Assembly (NCBI GenBank): GCA_006969745.1
Contig: CP030886.1
Coordinates: 3,941,234 to 4,005,233, forward strand
Source of the DNA: Cytophagaceae bacterium
Lineage (GTDB): Bacteria > Bacteroidota > Bacteroidia > Cytophagales > Cyclobacteriaceae
Length of the DNA stretch: 64,000 nucleotides
Direction: 5' to 3'
Positions 29,572 through 39,100 of the stretch are shown piece by piece (within the stretch, counting starts at the first letter, position 1; the number at the start of each line of letters is the position of its first letter). The notes under the pieces were generated by a model, which was not told the origin of the DNA, ran no database searches, and saw only the letters and a program-made list of their open reading frames with translations. The position numbers and the translations under genes were made by a program.

Positions 29572-29611
29572 CAATAGTTGAACAACTGAATGATCATTCA
29601 GTTCAGAAAAA

Positions 29612-30181
29612 TTAAAATTCCTCTTTTAGCACGCTGTACAGCTCATCTACAGGTAGGCCAACAACATTGAAATATGAACCTTTAATCCATTCCACACCTA
29701 TTAGTCCAATCCAATCCTGAATGCCATAGCTGCCTGCCTTATCGAGCGGCGGAGCTATTTGGATGTAGTGATCAATCTCATCTTCCTCAAGTATTCTGAA
29801 TTTAACTTCAGTCAAATTGGAAAAGGAAATTTGCTTATGCTCATTGCTAACGCATACCCCGGAGATTACCTGATGAATTTTACCGGAAAGTAGCATTAAT
29901 ACGCTTTTTGCTTCAGCTTTATCCTTCGGTTTGCCAAGTATCTGGTCATTGAAAACAACCACAGTATCGGAGCTGATAATGGTGCCATCCTTAAATGCCT
30001 CACGATGTGCTTTGTTTTTTTCGATGGCTAAATATTCGGCCACTTTCATCACATCCATTTCAGCATCAAAAGTTTCCTCAAAATCGATAGTTTTCACCTC
30101 AAATTCTAAGCCGGCTGCTGCTAGTAACTCTTTCCTGCGAGGTGATTTTGATGCTAGTATGAGGTTACTGAAATGCTTCAT
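29612..30181 (-). CDS. maf: Maf-family nucleotide pyrophosphatase (dTTP/UTP type)
   Basis: Hydrolyses non-canonical or excess nucleoside triphosphates to the monophosphate. The N-terminal signature LILASKSPRRKELLAAAGLEF is followed by ISSDTVVVFNDQILGKPKD, which holds the catalytic Asp. DKAGSYGIQDWIG is the family's closing motif. Length 189-190 residues is normal. The ATG at 30181 is chosen over the TTG just before it. Its start overlaps the end of the DUF1015 gene by 17 bp, implying coupling. Confidence 0.93.
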   Translation of the reverse strand: MKHFSNLILASKSPRRKELLAAAGLEFEVKTIDFEETFDAEMDVMKVAEYLAIEKNKAHREAFKDGTIISSDTVVVFNDQILGKPKDKAEAKSVLMLLSGKIHQVISGVCVSNEHKQISFSNLTEVKFRILEEDEIDHYIQIAPPLDKAGSYGIQDWIGLIGVEWIKGSYFNVVGLPVDELYSVLKEEF

Positions 30182-31469
30182 CAAAGAATGAATTGAATTC
30201 GTCTTCCTTTATCGATCCAAATAAGAATCCACAAATTACTTTAGGATAAAAGTATGTGCTTTTTTGCGGGAGTGTATATCCACTATAGCATACTTCCTTC
30301 ACTGTGTCTATCGAAATTTCTTTGGTGATGATGGCACACTGACTTTCTCTCTGTATTACAGAAGTAAGGCACTTGGTGAAGTTCCGCTCAAAAGTAAGAT
30401 TCTTACTTCCTCGCTGATCTTTACCTGGTATGCCCATGCACTTTTCAAAAATGAAATAGTGCATTACCGTCAGGTCAAGTTCTTTAATAGCTTGTGGAAA
30501 ATCCCACGAAATTTCGTTTATCATCTCCGGCTTTAAGCGTACTTTATAGGCCTCATCTTCTATCAATAGTCCGAATGCCCATTGCTTTCCAAGTATGACC
30601 TCATTTACATCAGGCGCTTCCGCGATGGGTTTGATGAAGAAGTACTTATCGAGTTTCTTCAGAAGCTCCGATTTTGAGAAGCTTTCTAAACCATTGACCA
30701 TACGATGGGTGGGAAGAATTCGAAGATCATCAGATTCTGTATTCGTAAAATACATGAGGTGATAATTATAACCTTCGTTGCCAGTATGGTTGGGATTATT
30801 CTTAGCTCGTTCTTTTTGATACAGCAGCGAACCCTCATACCGATGATGTCCATCAGCCAGAATGATTTGCTTTTCTGCAATGATGTCCATGATCCGACGA
30901 ATGATTTTGGCATCATGGATCACACCAAAAACATCCCGAACTCCCTGGTAATCTTCAGTTTCATAGAGTGGTTCCAGCATGGCATCATCCAGATACTTTT
31001 CAATTTCATGCGTCGTATCGGTATATAATCCATGTGTAGGACTTACATTCAATTGTGTCTGATCCAGTATCGACATTCGATCATTTACTGAATAAGGCAT
31101 CGTGTTTTCGTGCCTCAGCAATACCTTTTCATCCCAGTCGTACACACGTAGATTTGCAATAAAGCCTTTTCTGATTCGCTCCTTATCTGAGCCTGGTAGA
31201 GTAAAATACTGATAATATACATAGATGGAAGGAAGGTCGTCTTGTTCAATTACTCCATCATTCTTCCACGTGATGAGCCGTTTGGCGGCACCTCTAATTG
31301 AATCCTCTCCTCGTGGAACCGAAAGATGAATGCTATTGAATTCTTCCTCATATAATGCTTGGCGCTGGCTTTCCGATACCACATCAAACAAAGGAGACAC
31401 TAGTTTATCAATATCCTTTTGCAGCGCTTCGTTATATCGCCAGGCACGTAGTGGTTTTATTTCCGCCAT
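30165..31469 (-). CDS. DUF1015 family protein
   Basis: The 434-residue protein begins MAEIKPLRAWRYNEALQKDI, typical of DUF1015. The best-conserved block is ILADGHHRYEGSLLYQKE near residue 210, with the invariant His-His-Arg. The biochemical role of the family is not established; genome neighbours elsewhere suggest a metabolic or phosphoserine-linked function, but nothing here decides. The ATG follows the accC stop codon directly (TAA-ATG), and the 3' end overlaps maf, so accC-DUF1015-maf form one transcription unit. Confidence 0.88.
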   Translation of the reverse strand: MAEIKPLRAWRYNEALQKDIDKLVSPLFDVVSESQRQALYEEEFNSIHLSVPRGEDSIRGAAKRLITWKNDGVIEQDDLPSIYVYYQYFTLPGSDKERIRKGFIANLRVYDWDEKVLLRHENTMPYSVNDRMSILDQTQLNVSPTHGLYTDTTHEIEKYLDDAMLEPLYETEDYQGVRDVFGVIHDAKIIRRIMDIIAEKQIILADGHHRYEGSLLYQKERAKNNPNHTGNEGYNYHLMYFTNTESDDLRILPTHRMVNGLESFSKSELLKKLDKYFFIKPIAEAPDVNEVILGKQWAFGLLIEDEAYKVRLKPEMINEISWDFPQAIKELDLTVMHYFIFEKCMGIPGKDQRGSKNLTFERNFTKCLTSVIQRESQCAIITKEISIDTVKEVCYSGYTLPQKSTYFYPKVICGFLFGSIKEDEFNSFFDEAFQ

Positions 31470-32960
31470 TTAGTTTTTCAGTCGATCTTTCCAACGAGAT
31501 TTTTGAGAATGACTTTTCACAACGCTGCTTTTAGTCACAGGTTTGCTTACAATTTCATTGGCAATTACTGCGGCTACCTCAGCTATGTCATCTGTAGTCT
31601 TCTTTTTCAAAGAATCGGCATTGTAATGGGATTCTACAAACTTTGTAGTGAAAGATCCGTCAACGAACTCTTTATGTGCAAGCACAAAATCGCAAAATGG
31701 TAAGGTCGTTTTTACACCGGTGATTTGATATTCATCAATGGCACGTCTCATCCGATCGATAGCTTCAGAGCGATCTTTACCATAGGTGATCAGCTTGGCG
31801 ATCATTGGGTCATAGAATATCGAGACTTCCTGACCTTGCTCATACCCATCATCTACGCGCACACCTGCACCTTGCGGTCGGATGTAGGTTATAAGTTTAC
31901 CGGTATCCGGCAGGAAGTTATTCTCAGGATCTTCAGCGTAAACCCGTACCTCCAGGCTATGTCCCGTAATAGTTAAGTCATCTTGCGTAAAACTTAGCTT
32001 TTTGCCATTAGCAATAGCAATTTGCTCTTTTACAAGGTCAACACCTGTTATCAATTCAGTCACCGGATGCTCTACCTGTAGACGCGTATTCATTTCCAGA
32101 AAGTAAAAGTCCAGGTTTTCATCTGCTATGAACTCAACCGTACCAGCCCCAAAGTAGCTGCACGATTTTGCAACATTAACGGCCGCCTCACCGATCTCTT
32201 TTCTTCGCTCAGGAGTAAGTAGGGCAGAAGGAGCTTCTTCTATGACCTTTTGGTGTCTTCGCTGGATACTGCACTCTCTTTCAAACAGATGAATGATGTT
32301 GCCATGCTGATCCCCAAGCACCTGTACTTCAATGTGTTTAGGCGAAGAAATGAACTTTTCAATGAAGACCTCATCATTTCCAAATGAGTTGCGCGCCTCA
32401 CTCATTGCACGATCCATTTGTTCTTCAAAATCTTTGGGATCATGAACGATTCTCATGCCTTTTCCACCACCTCCGGCACTGGCTTTAATCATCACCGGGT
32501 AGCCGATATCGTTTGCTACTTTTTTCGCTTTGGCTACATCGTTGATTGGTTCATCCATACCAGGTACGAGAGGAACATTAAATTTTTGTACCGTTTGCTT
32601 GGAGGTAAGCTTGTCACCCATGATTCGGATGGCCTCCGGAGATGGGCCAATAAAAATCAGACCTTCCTTTTCTACTCGTTCGGCAAATGAGGCATTTTCT
32701 GACAAAAATCCATAGCCTGGATGGATGGCATCTGCACCTGTTTTTTTACAAGCATCAATAATTTTGTCTTGGACCAGGTAAGATTCTGAAGCTGCGGCAG
32801 GACCAATATTCACCGCCTCATCTGCATATGAAGCATGAGGAAGAAGCTTATCTGCTTCACTGTAAACAGCTACTGTCTTGATTCCCAGCTCTTTGGCTGA
32901 CCGCATTACCCTGATGGCAATTTCGCCTCTATTGGCAACTAATATTTTCTTTATTGACAT
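31470..32960 (-). CDS. accC: Biotin carboxylase subunit of an acyl-CoA carboxylase
   Basis: Carboxylates biotin with bicarbonate and ATP. MSIKKILVANRGEIAIRVM opens the enzyme. HPGYGFLSENASFAE, MIKASAGGGGKGMRIV (ATP glycine loop) and FLEMNTRLQVEHPVTE (catalytic Glu, Asn, Arg) are all present. At 496 residues it is ~45 longer than E. coli AccC, with a Ser/Lys-rich tail (KSHSQKSRWKDRLKN), as in propionyl-CoA or pyruvate carboxylase biotin carboxylase subunits. The carboxyl carrier and carboxyltransferase genes are not adjacent, so which acyl-CoA is served cannot be told. First gene of the minus-strand operon. Confidence 0.94.
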   Translation of the reverse strand: MSIKKILVANRGEIAIRVMRSAKELGIKTVAVYSEADKLLPHASYADEAVNIGPAAASESYLVQDKIIDACKKTGADAIHPGYGFLSENASFAERVEKEGLIFIGPSPEAIRIMGDKLTSKQTVQKFNVPLVPGMDEPINDVAKAKKVANDIGYPVMIKASAGGGGKGMRIVHDPKDFEEQMDRAMSEARNSFGNDEVFIEKFISSPKHIEVQVLGDQHGNIIHLFERECSIQRRHQKVIEEAPSALLTPERRKEIGEAAVNVAKSCSYFGAGTVEFIADENLDFYFLEMNTRLQVEHPVTELITGVDLVKEQIAIANGKKLSFTQDDLTITGHSLEVRVYAEDPENNFLPDTGKLITYIRPQGAGVRVDDGYEQGQEVSIFYDPMIAKLITYGKDRSEAIDRMRRAIDEYQITGVKTTLPFCDFVLAHKEFVDGSFTTKFVESHYNADSLKKKTTDDIAEVAAVIANEIVSKPVTKSSVVKSHSQKSRWKDRLKN

Positions 32961-33020
32961 AATTAAATCGTTAGCGCAAGTTTATTGAAAAGGCGACATT
33001 CATTATATGCGTATTCCTGC

Positions 33021-33028
33021 TAAATTTG
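33021..33028 (+). promoter_or_regulatory. Candidate -7 element for the oxoamine synthase gene
   Basis: TAAATTTG fits TAnnTTTG exactly, 32 nt before the ATG at 33061. A purine-rich AGGAG follows at ~33046. A good -33 element is not evident. Confidence 0.42.
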
Positions 33029-33060
33029 CAACTTGTTTGAAAATAGGAGAACACAAGTAA

Positions 33061-34323
33061 ATGGATTTATTTGAGAAATTACTCAGTGATAAGGGAGCGT
33101 TAGGCCAATACTCCTTTCTGGATCAGGATTTAAATTATTATTTCTTTCCCAAACTAGAAGGTGAAATAAAACCTCGCATGATGTTTAAAGGCAAAGAGGT
33201 TTTGGCATGGAGTTTAAACAACTACCTGGGCCTTGCCAACCATCCTGACATAAGAAAAGCAGACACTGAAGCTACTGAGCAATGGGGATTGGGATACCCG
33301 ATGGGTGCCCGTATGATGACAGGAAACTCTGATTATCACGATCAACTGGAGCAAGAACTAGCCGAATATGTAAGCAAGCCTGCAGGTATGCTGCTAAACT
33401 ACGGCTATCAGGGAATCATGTCTGTGATAGATGCATTGGTGGATAGGAAGGACGTGGTTGTATACGATGCAGAGTGTCATGCATGTATCATAGATGCTTT
33501 GAGAATGCACCTCGGTAAGCGTTTTGTGTTTCCGCATAATGATATTGAAAACTGTGAAAAACAGCTAAAAAGAGCCGAGAAACTTGCAAACGAGCAAGGC
33601 GGCGGGGTATTGGTGATTACCGAAGGAGTTTTCGGTATGAGCGGAAATACAGGTAAGCTGGACGAGATTGTTGCGTTGAAAGACAAATTCAGTTTCAGAC
33701 TCCTGGTAGATGATGCGCACGGTTTTGGTACAATGGGGAAAACCGGAGCTGGCACTGGAGAGCACTACGATTGTCAGGATGGAATAGACATCTACTTCTC
33801 TACTTTCGCTAAGTCTATGGCCAGCATTGGTGCATTCATAGCAGGAGATAAGGCCATAATAGACCATTTAAGATACAAAGTAAGATCTCAGATTTTTGCC
33901 AAATCACTTCCTATGCCGCTGGTTATTGGTGGATTGAAGCGACTGGATATGTTGAGAACAATGCCGGAGCTACGAGAAAAGCTTTGGACGATAGTTGATG
34001 CATTGCAAAACGGATTCAAGGAGCGTGGTTTCAATATTGGCTCAACCGACTCCCCGGTTACACCAGTAGTAATGAATGGAGATGTGATGGAAGCATGTAA
34101 TATGGTGATTGACTTGCGAGAAAACTATCATATTTTCTGTTCAATGATTGTCTATCCGGTGATACCAAAAGGGATGGTGATCTTGAGAATTATTCCAACG
34201 GCCATGCATACTTTGGAAGATGTGGAAGAGACGTTAAAAGCATTTGAAGCAATAAAAGAAAAACTAGATAGCGGAGTTTACAAAGAAGCAGGAGTAGAGG
34301 GAGCATTGCTCGCAAAATCTTAA
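33061..34323 (+). CDS. Alpha-oxoamine synthase family PLP enzyme (possible sphingo/sulfonolipid synthase)
   Basis: The 420-residue enzyme is of the family that joins an amino acid to an acyl-CoA (KBL, BioF, serine palmitoyltransferase, cysteate acyltransferase). LLVDDAHGFGTMG holds the PLP-binding Asp and His. YFSTFAKSMASIGAFIAGD holds the Schiff-base lysine, Lys251. NNYLGLANHPDI and GARMMTGNSDYHDQLEQELA complete the family pattern. Without bioF or threonine-degradation neighbours, and in this phylum, a role in making sphingolipids or capnine-type sulfonolipids is the favoured inference, not proven. Which amino acid it uses cannot be read from sequence alone. Confidence 0.88.
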   Translation: MDLFEKLLSDKGALGQYSFLDQDLNYYFFPKLEGEIKPRMMFKGKEVLAWSLNNYLGLANHPDIRKADTEATEQWGLGYPMGARMMTGNSDYHDQLEQELAEYVSKPAGMLLNYGYQGIMSVIDALVDRKDVVVYDAECHACIIDALRMHLGKRFVFPHNDIENCEKQLKRAEKLANEQGGGVLVITEGVFGMSGNTGKLDEIVALKDKFSFRLLVDDAHGFGTMGKTGAGTGEHYDCQDGIDIYFSTFAKSMASIGAFIAGDKAIIDHLRYKVRSQIFAKSLPMPLVIGGLKRLDMLRTMPELREKLWTIVDALQNGFKERGFNIGSTDSPVTPVVMNGDVMEACNMVIDLRENYHIFCSMIVYPVIPKGMVILRIIPTAMHTLEDVEETLKAFEAIKEKLDSGVYKEAGVEGALLAKS

Positions 34324-34413
34324 TATTTCTTTCATTTAAACCTTGTTATTTACGATTTTGGGCTATATTGCCCTAAATTTAAAATTTATCGATAACCTTA
34401 ATTACCTCATAAC

Positions 34414-34590
34414 ATGAAAAGATTTGAACAACTAAAAACAATGGTTGAATCACTAGAAGCTGATTTTGAAAAGTTCTACGATAAGAAAAACAATGCCGCC
34501 GGTACTCGAGTAAGAAAAGGTATGCAGGAAATGAAAAATCTTGCACAAGAGATTAGACTTGAAGTTCAGGACATCAAGAATAAAGGATAA
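34414..34590 (+). CDS. Histone H1-like protein Hc1
   Basis: A short 58-residue gene: MKRFEQLKTMVESLEADFEK, then FYDKKNNAAGTRVRKGMQEM, then KNLAQEIRLEVQDIKNKG. The KNNAAGTRVRKGMQ block is the signature of the Hc1/histone H1-like family that is nearly universal in Bacteroidota. Such proteins are basic, helical and bind DNA nonspecifically. It stands 90 bp after the oxoamine synthase with a strong terminator 30 bp downstream, so it is a genuine compact gene. Confidence 0.9.
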   Translation: MKRFEQLKTMVESLEADFEKFYDKKNNAAGTRVRKGMQEMKNLAQEIRLEVQDIKNKG

Positions 34591-34620
34591 TCGATTAGTA
34601 ATCGAACCGATAAAGAAATT

Positions 34621-34647
34621 AGGGAGCCATTTGGCTCCCTTTTTTTG
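34621..34647 (+). terminator. Intrinsic terminator of the Hc1 gene
   Basis: AGGGAGCC (34621-34628), loop ATTT, GGCTCCCT (34633-34640), then seven T. A textbook rho-independent terminator. Confidence 0.93.
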
Positions 34648-34680
34648 TGCCCATTAAGTTCTAAGTCTAGTTAACAATGA

Positions 34681-34798
34681 GTCATTCCGAACTTGATTCG
34701 GAATCTTTTACACGATCTATACAAAATGCAACCCCTACTACTTTATTATTGGCCCTTCTCACATTACCCAATTTCAAAGCATATCTTTCAGCTATTCA
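34681..34798 (+). repeat. 118-bp repeat unit, copy 1, with GTCA hairpin
   Basis: Begins GTCATTCCGAA, loop CTTGA, TTCGGAATC (34681-34705), then a body that includes ATTGGCCCTTCTCACATTAC and ends with CAGCTATTCA. The unit that starts at 35044 repeats this body with few changes. Confidence 0.8.
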
Positions 34799-34895
34799 GT
34801 CATTCCGAACTTGTTTCGGAATCTTTTATACGATCCAGCTAAGCGAAGCTTCTGCTGCATTTTTATTGACCCATTCTTACGTTACCTAATTTCAA
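34799..34895 (+). repeat. Degenerate second copy of the 118-bp unit
   Basis: Starts exactly 118 bp after copy 1 with GTCATTCCGAA, loop CTTGT, TTCGGAATC (34799-34823). The following body is diverged (CGATCCAGCTAAGCGAAGC) but ends in the same TACCTAATTTCAAA pattern. Confidence 0.65.
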
Positions 34896-34921
34896 AACGA
34901 TAAGGTCCAATTAGTGAAGAG

Positions 34922-34977
34922 AACAAGTCTGTTTTCAAATCGGTCAAGTCTGTTTGAAAATGATCACTTGTTTTTTT
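34922..34977 (+). repeat. Nested inverted repeat ending in a T run
   Basis: AACAAGT (34922-34928) pairs with ACTTGTT (34966-34972), and inside it TTTTCAAA (34932-34939) pairs with TTTGAAAA (34953-34960). A run of T follows. It could be a terminator-like hairpin or part of the repeat island; no gene upstream needs it. Confidence 0.55.
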
Positions 34978-35043
34978 GTCATCGTATCAGGTTGAACATC
35001 AAGTACACAATGACGGGTATACATAATATCTTCCAGCTATTCA

Positions 35044-35161
35044 GTCATTCCGAACTTGTTTCGGAATCTTTTACACGATCTACGCAAAACGCAACCCGTG
35101 CTACTTTATAATTGGCCCTTCTCACATTACCCAATTACAAAGCATTTCCACCAGCTATTCA
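35044..35161 (+). repeat. 118-bp repeat unit, copy 3
   Basis: GTCATTCCGAA, loop CTTGT, TTCGGAATC at 35044-35068, followed by a body nearly identical to 34681-34798. The last 10 bp, CAGCTATTCA, lead directly into another hairpin at 35162. Confidence 0.8.
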
Positions 35162-35186
35162 GTCATTCCGAACTTGTTTCGGAATC
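35162..35186 (+). repeat. GTCA-family hairpin, solo end of the second pair
   Basis: GTCATTCCGAA, loop CTTGT, TTCGGAATC. It begins 118 bp after the hairpin at 35044, but the repeat body does not continue after it. Confidence 0.75.
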
Positions 35187-35446
35187 TATATGAGGTCTCC
35201 AGCTATAAGTTTAAGATTTACAATGCCTTTTATTGTAGTAAAATGACACCATCCGTAGTATGTTGCTGACCTTTTTACGATCGAACTTTTCTTTAAAAGA
35301 ACCTGAAAATTTTAAAGCCTATCAGTAAGCCGATCAATCATGTATACTATAGGTAGACATCAACACCAAATACCATTTTTTGGGTAGGAGATGTTTAAGA
35401 CTACATCACCATGTTTGCTGGATGTTTAATTTAAAATTTCATAATT

Positions 35447-35854
35447 ATGAGCATGAAATACTCAATTGTTGCTCGGAAAAATCCGAGGGACAACACAGCG
35501 CCGCAGAAGTATTATCCTCAAGCGCAATCAGCAGGGGTAGCCGATTTTAAAAGCATCGCCAGGCGCATTCAAAAAAACACCGGACAAAGCTATGCAGATG
35601 TTACAGGTGTGCTGGCAGCTTTGGAAGATGCCTTACCGGAAGAATTACTAGCCGGAAAAATTGTAAGACTGGGATCACTTGGTAGTTTTTATACCACTTA
35701 CAAGACGGTTCCTGGAGATGCACCTGAAGATGTGAATGCTACCAACATCCTTGAAACGCGAATACGTTATCGACCAGACAGATCATTGCTGTCGGAAGTC
35801 AACAACGGAGCGCGCTTTGAGAAGGTAACTACGCCAACAGGAGGAACGCCTTAA
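35447..35854 (+). CDS. HU-like DNA-binding protein, Bacteroidetes HU-related type
   Basis: The 135-residue protein starts MSMKYSIVARKNPRDNTAPQ. DFKSIARRIQKNTGQSYADV and LPEELLAGKIVRLGSLGSFY match the helical half and beta-arm entry of the HU fold, in the longer form found in Bacteroidota (HU-related, TIGR01201 by recollection). It probably binds DNA as a dimer and shapes the nucleoid or acts at specific loci. A second in-frame ATG lies at 35453. It is monocistronic, with a weak terminator after it, and sits between the repeat island and the RHS locus. Confidence 0.88.
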   Translation: MSMKYSIVARKNPRDNTAPQKYYPQAQSAGVADFKSIARRIQKNTGQSYADVTGVLAALEDALPEELLAGKIVRLGSLGSFYTTYKTVPGDAPEDVNATNILETRIRYRPDRSLLSEVNNGARFEKVTTPTGGTP

Positions 35855-35873
35855 AGTTTTGACAAGTATGAAG

Positions 35874-35906
35874 AAGTGTGACAACCGTTGCACTTTTTCT
35901 TTTTTG
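35874..35906 (+). terminator. Probable weak terminator after the HU-like gene
   Basis: AAGTG (35874-35878) pairs with CACTT (35891-35895), with an inner CAA/TTG pairing, followed by TTTCTTTTTT. The stem is short and bulged. Confidence 0.45.
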
Positions 35907-36116
35907 CTTTAACGCAATCGAAATTGTAGTTAATCTATTTTACATATAACTATAAGAATAACTTCATTGTGAAATTCAATATCCCCAAAATTGGGTATGG
36001 ATTAATTGGTATGATTTCCATAGTATTGTCGAATTATCATTTGATAATTGATAACGCATTCACTTATGAAGTATGAGTGATGCTGCTTTACTAATTAACC
36101 AAAAAATCTAATCAGT

Positions 36117-39100
36117 ATGAAGGGTCTGTTCCTGATTGGTCATTTACTCCATAATGGCTGCCAACCAATTTATTTTAAAAGAAAGTTTACACTAATCTGT
36201 TTTCTAATTTTGTTTTTGAGCGGGCTATTACCACTAGGCGCGCAAGAAATACCGCAGCCTGTACCACCATCACCGGGTGTAGCTGCCATAGAAAAGTACG
36301 GCAGCATTCCGACTACCTATTACACCGGTTTACCCAACGTAAGCATACCAATTTATACCTTGAGTTCAAAGTCGATCTCGGTACCCATTTCCATCAGCTA
36401 TCATGCCCAGGGCATTAAGGTAAATGATATATCATCAGAAACCGGATTGGGATGGTCCCTCAATGCAGGAGGATACCTGACACGCTATCAAAACGATCAC
36501 GAAGATGGCGCCGGTGACTCAGGCTTTTCATCACTCTCTGAATTAACAAGCTACTTAGCTACATACGACAATCCGGACGGGAGCATTAGCGAGGAGATCT
36601 ATTGCGGTAATTTCAGAGACAATGACATAGACCTATATAGTTTTTCGATGCCTACAGGAGGTGGAAAGTTCTTTTATGACAATAACGACAACATTCGATT
36701 TCTTCCTGCAGCAAATTATAGTGTGCTGAAGGATAATGTCATTGGCAATACTCTTGAAGGATACATTATAAGAGATGTAAACGGCATTGATCACATCTAC
36801 GAAACGATTGAGACTCAAGAGCAAATGTTTACAGGTGGATCGCTAGGATGTAAACAACCAAATGGTGTTTCAGAAACATCTAAACTATCAAGAATGACTT
36901 CCTTTGATGGAGGTGAAGTCAACTTTATATATGACACGATTAGTTATTCTTATCTGACGTCTTATAATGAGACTAAGGTAACAATTGACGATCCTGACCT
37001 GAGTATTTCTGATAGTTATAGCTGGAATGGGGTAGATGTTACCGATGGAAGGAGGATCAAACAAATAACAACCAAGGAGGGGTATGTGGTAGATTTTGAG
37101 TATAATGGAGGAGCTAATTATAGTTCTTCATTCGGTCCTGGAAAGCTGACAAGGATTTCAATTTCTTTTCAAGGTACTGAATTCAAATGGTTTGAATTTA
37201 CTTATGGCACTTTTACGAGCAATTCTGCTAATGTCCCAAATTCAATTCCTCCACATGACTATTCCGGTAGACATAAATTGTTGTCTGTGGAAGAAAGTGG
37301 GAAGGGTAAGTTTGAGTTTGACTATAGCAATATTTCTCTTCCTCCAAGGTTTAGCTTTGCACAGGATTACTGGGGGTATTACAATGGGGCGATTAATAAT
37401 ACAACAGCCATCCCTGATAAACCTGTAGGCGGCGATCCATTCAATGTTTCTTTTGCCACAGGCGATCGATCTTCTTCCTTGCTTCATACGCAAGCTGGCG
37501 TCCTGCAGAAGATTACATACCCAACTGGAGGATCTACTGCTTTCCTCTATGAGCTGAGCCACGTACCTCATCCAGGCACCGATCCACAAGGATGTGTAAC
37601 AAGCTATGTCTCAAAAAATGAATTACATGACTTTCAGTCAATTTCTGCCAATTGTGCTGATTTGATTCAGGAGTCATTTTCGGTAACAATTCCTTCCGGA
37701 TCAAAAGGAATAAAGGTCTATTACAACTCTGACATAGATGCAACAAGTCAGGTGGATTGTGTGCATAATGAAGAAATGAACAGGAGTATACTTACATATG
37801 GTGCGACAAGTGTCCCGTTTAATGGAACATCGCAAGTTGTCAATATCCCAGATTCATTCAGTGGCCAATTGACGGTAGATATCAGTCTGAATGGGTTGAT
37901 CAATACCTATCCCATTCAAACCACCTTTACAGTCGTGTGGCAGGAAGAAGTGGTGGAGTGTCCTACTGGTGGAGAACCAGTCGAATTGAACTTGGGCGGA
38001 CTAAGACTTAAAAAACAAGTAGACTATGCAGGAGAAGGAATTCCTATGGTCAAGAATTACACTTACAGTAATCCAATATCGCAATATCCCATGTTTTATT
38101 CTAAGCGCGATGCTTATCATATTGATCCAAGTGATGGATGCTTCCTTCTGCAAAATGATCTCGTACCTGTTCTGACATCCAATCCGGTTGTCGGAGTGAG
38201 TACCCTTTTTGGTGGCTCCACCATTTATGAAGAAGTAACTGAATATCTAGGGGATATTCCGGGCAACTGCTACCAGAATGAAGAACTGGATACCGTCTGT
38301 CCAAATCCTTTTTCCAAAACTGTATACATCTATAAGCACGAGCCGGATCATCTCGTAATTCATCCTCAATATGGTATCGGGAAGATTGTTGATAACTCTC
38401 ATCTTAGAGGGAAATTGCTAGAGCAAAAGCAATATATGTATGAAGAAGCAAGTAAAATATTCAAACTTAAATCGCATCTTGTAAACACATACGATACCCT
38501 CTATCAATACACACACTACGGCATAGATGTCTCTCTGGTAAGGTCTGAATATGTCACCGGGAGCAATTGCGTAAACTGGCCTGCTGTTTACGATTACTTT
38601 GTGAAACCATACCATTCGGAATGGCTGGAGCTAAAGTCGTATGCTCAGACAGAATACTTTTATGGAGAAACAAGCTCTTTTACAGGCTCGCAAACAACTA
38701 CTACAAACTACACGCACAATTCGAACCTGCTACCGACTCAAGTGGTGACGCATGATCCGGTTGGCTCTTCAAAAGTGAATTATACTTATGGCTTGGTTCA
38801 AGCCAAAGGAATACCTACTGAAGTTGAAAACTATCGTGATGAAGGATTTGAAGCGGTGAACTATCAGCTTATGAGTAAGCAAGAAATGACTTACACCAAT
38901 GTGAGTTCGATCCTGCATTTGACCAATCTGAAAACCACAAGAGGAACAGATATTTTGAGTAATACCTCGGTAAGCTATGACAGTTTTAACAGACCCATAC
39001 TAGTTACCGACGATATTACAGGTATTAGTACCGCATACACATACGCTACTGATTCTGCCCTTTATCCATCTGCAAAATGTGAAAATTGTTTCTCAGTATT

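Larger units (their letters stand above)
34648..35446. other. 799-bp intergenic region of palindromic repeats, no gene
   Basis: No credible gene is seen. Short open frames here are translations of repeated DNA. It contains four GTCA-family hairpins in two pairs with 118-bp spacing, plus a nested inverted repeat at 34922-34972. The last ~220 bp before the HU gene look like ordinary A/T-rich leader sequence with no clear promoter. Confidence 0.75.

Noticed and set aside
34677..35111. Two open frames of 65-70 codons
   Set aside because: Made of the GTCA-family repeat; identical peptides recur only because the DNA does.
34677..35186. Regular repeats that might be a CRISPR array
   Set aside because: Only two pairs, with a 118-bp period whose body is itself repeated; no unique spacers, no cas genes.
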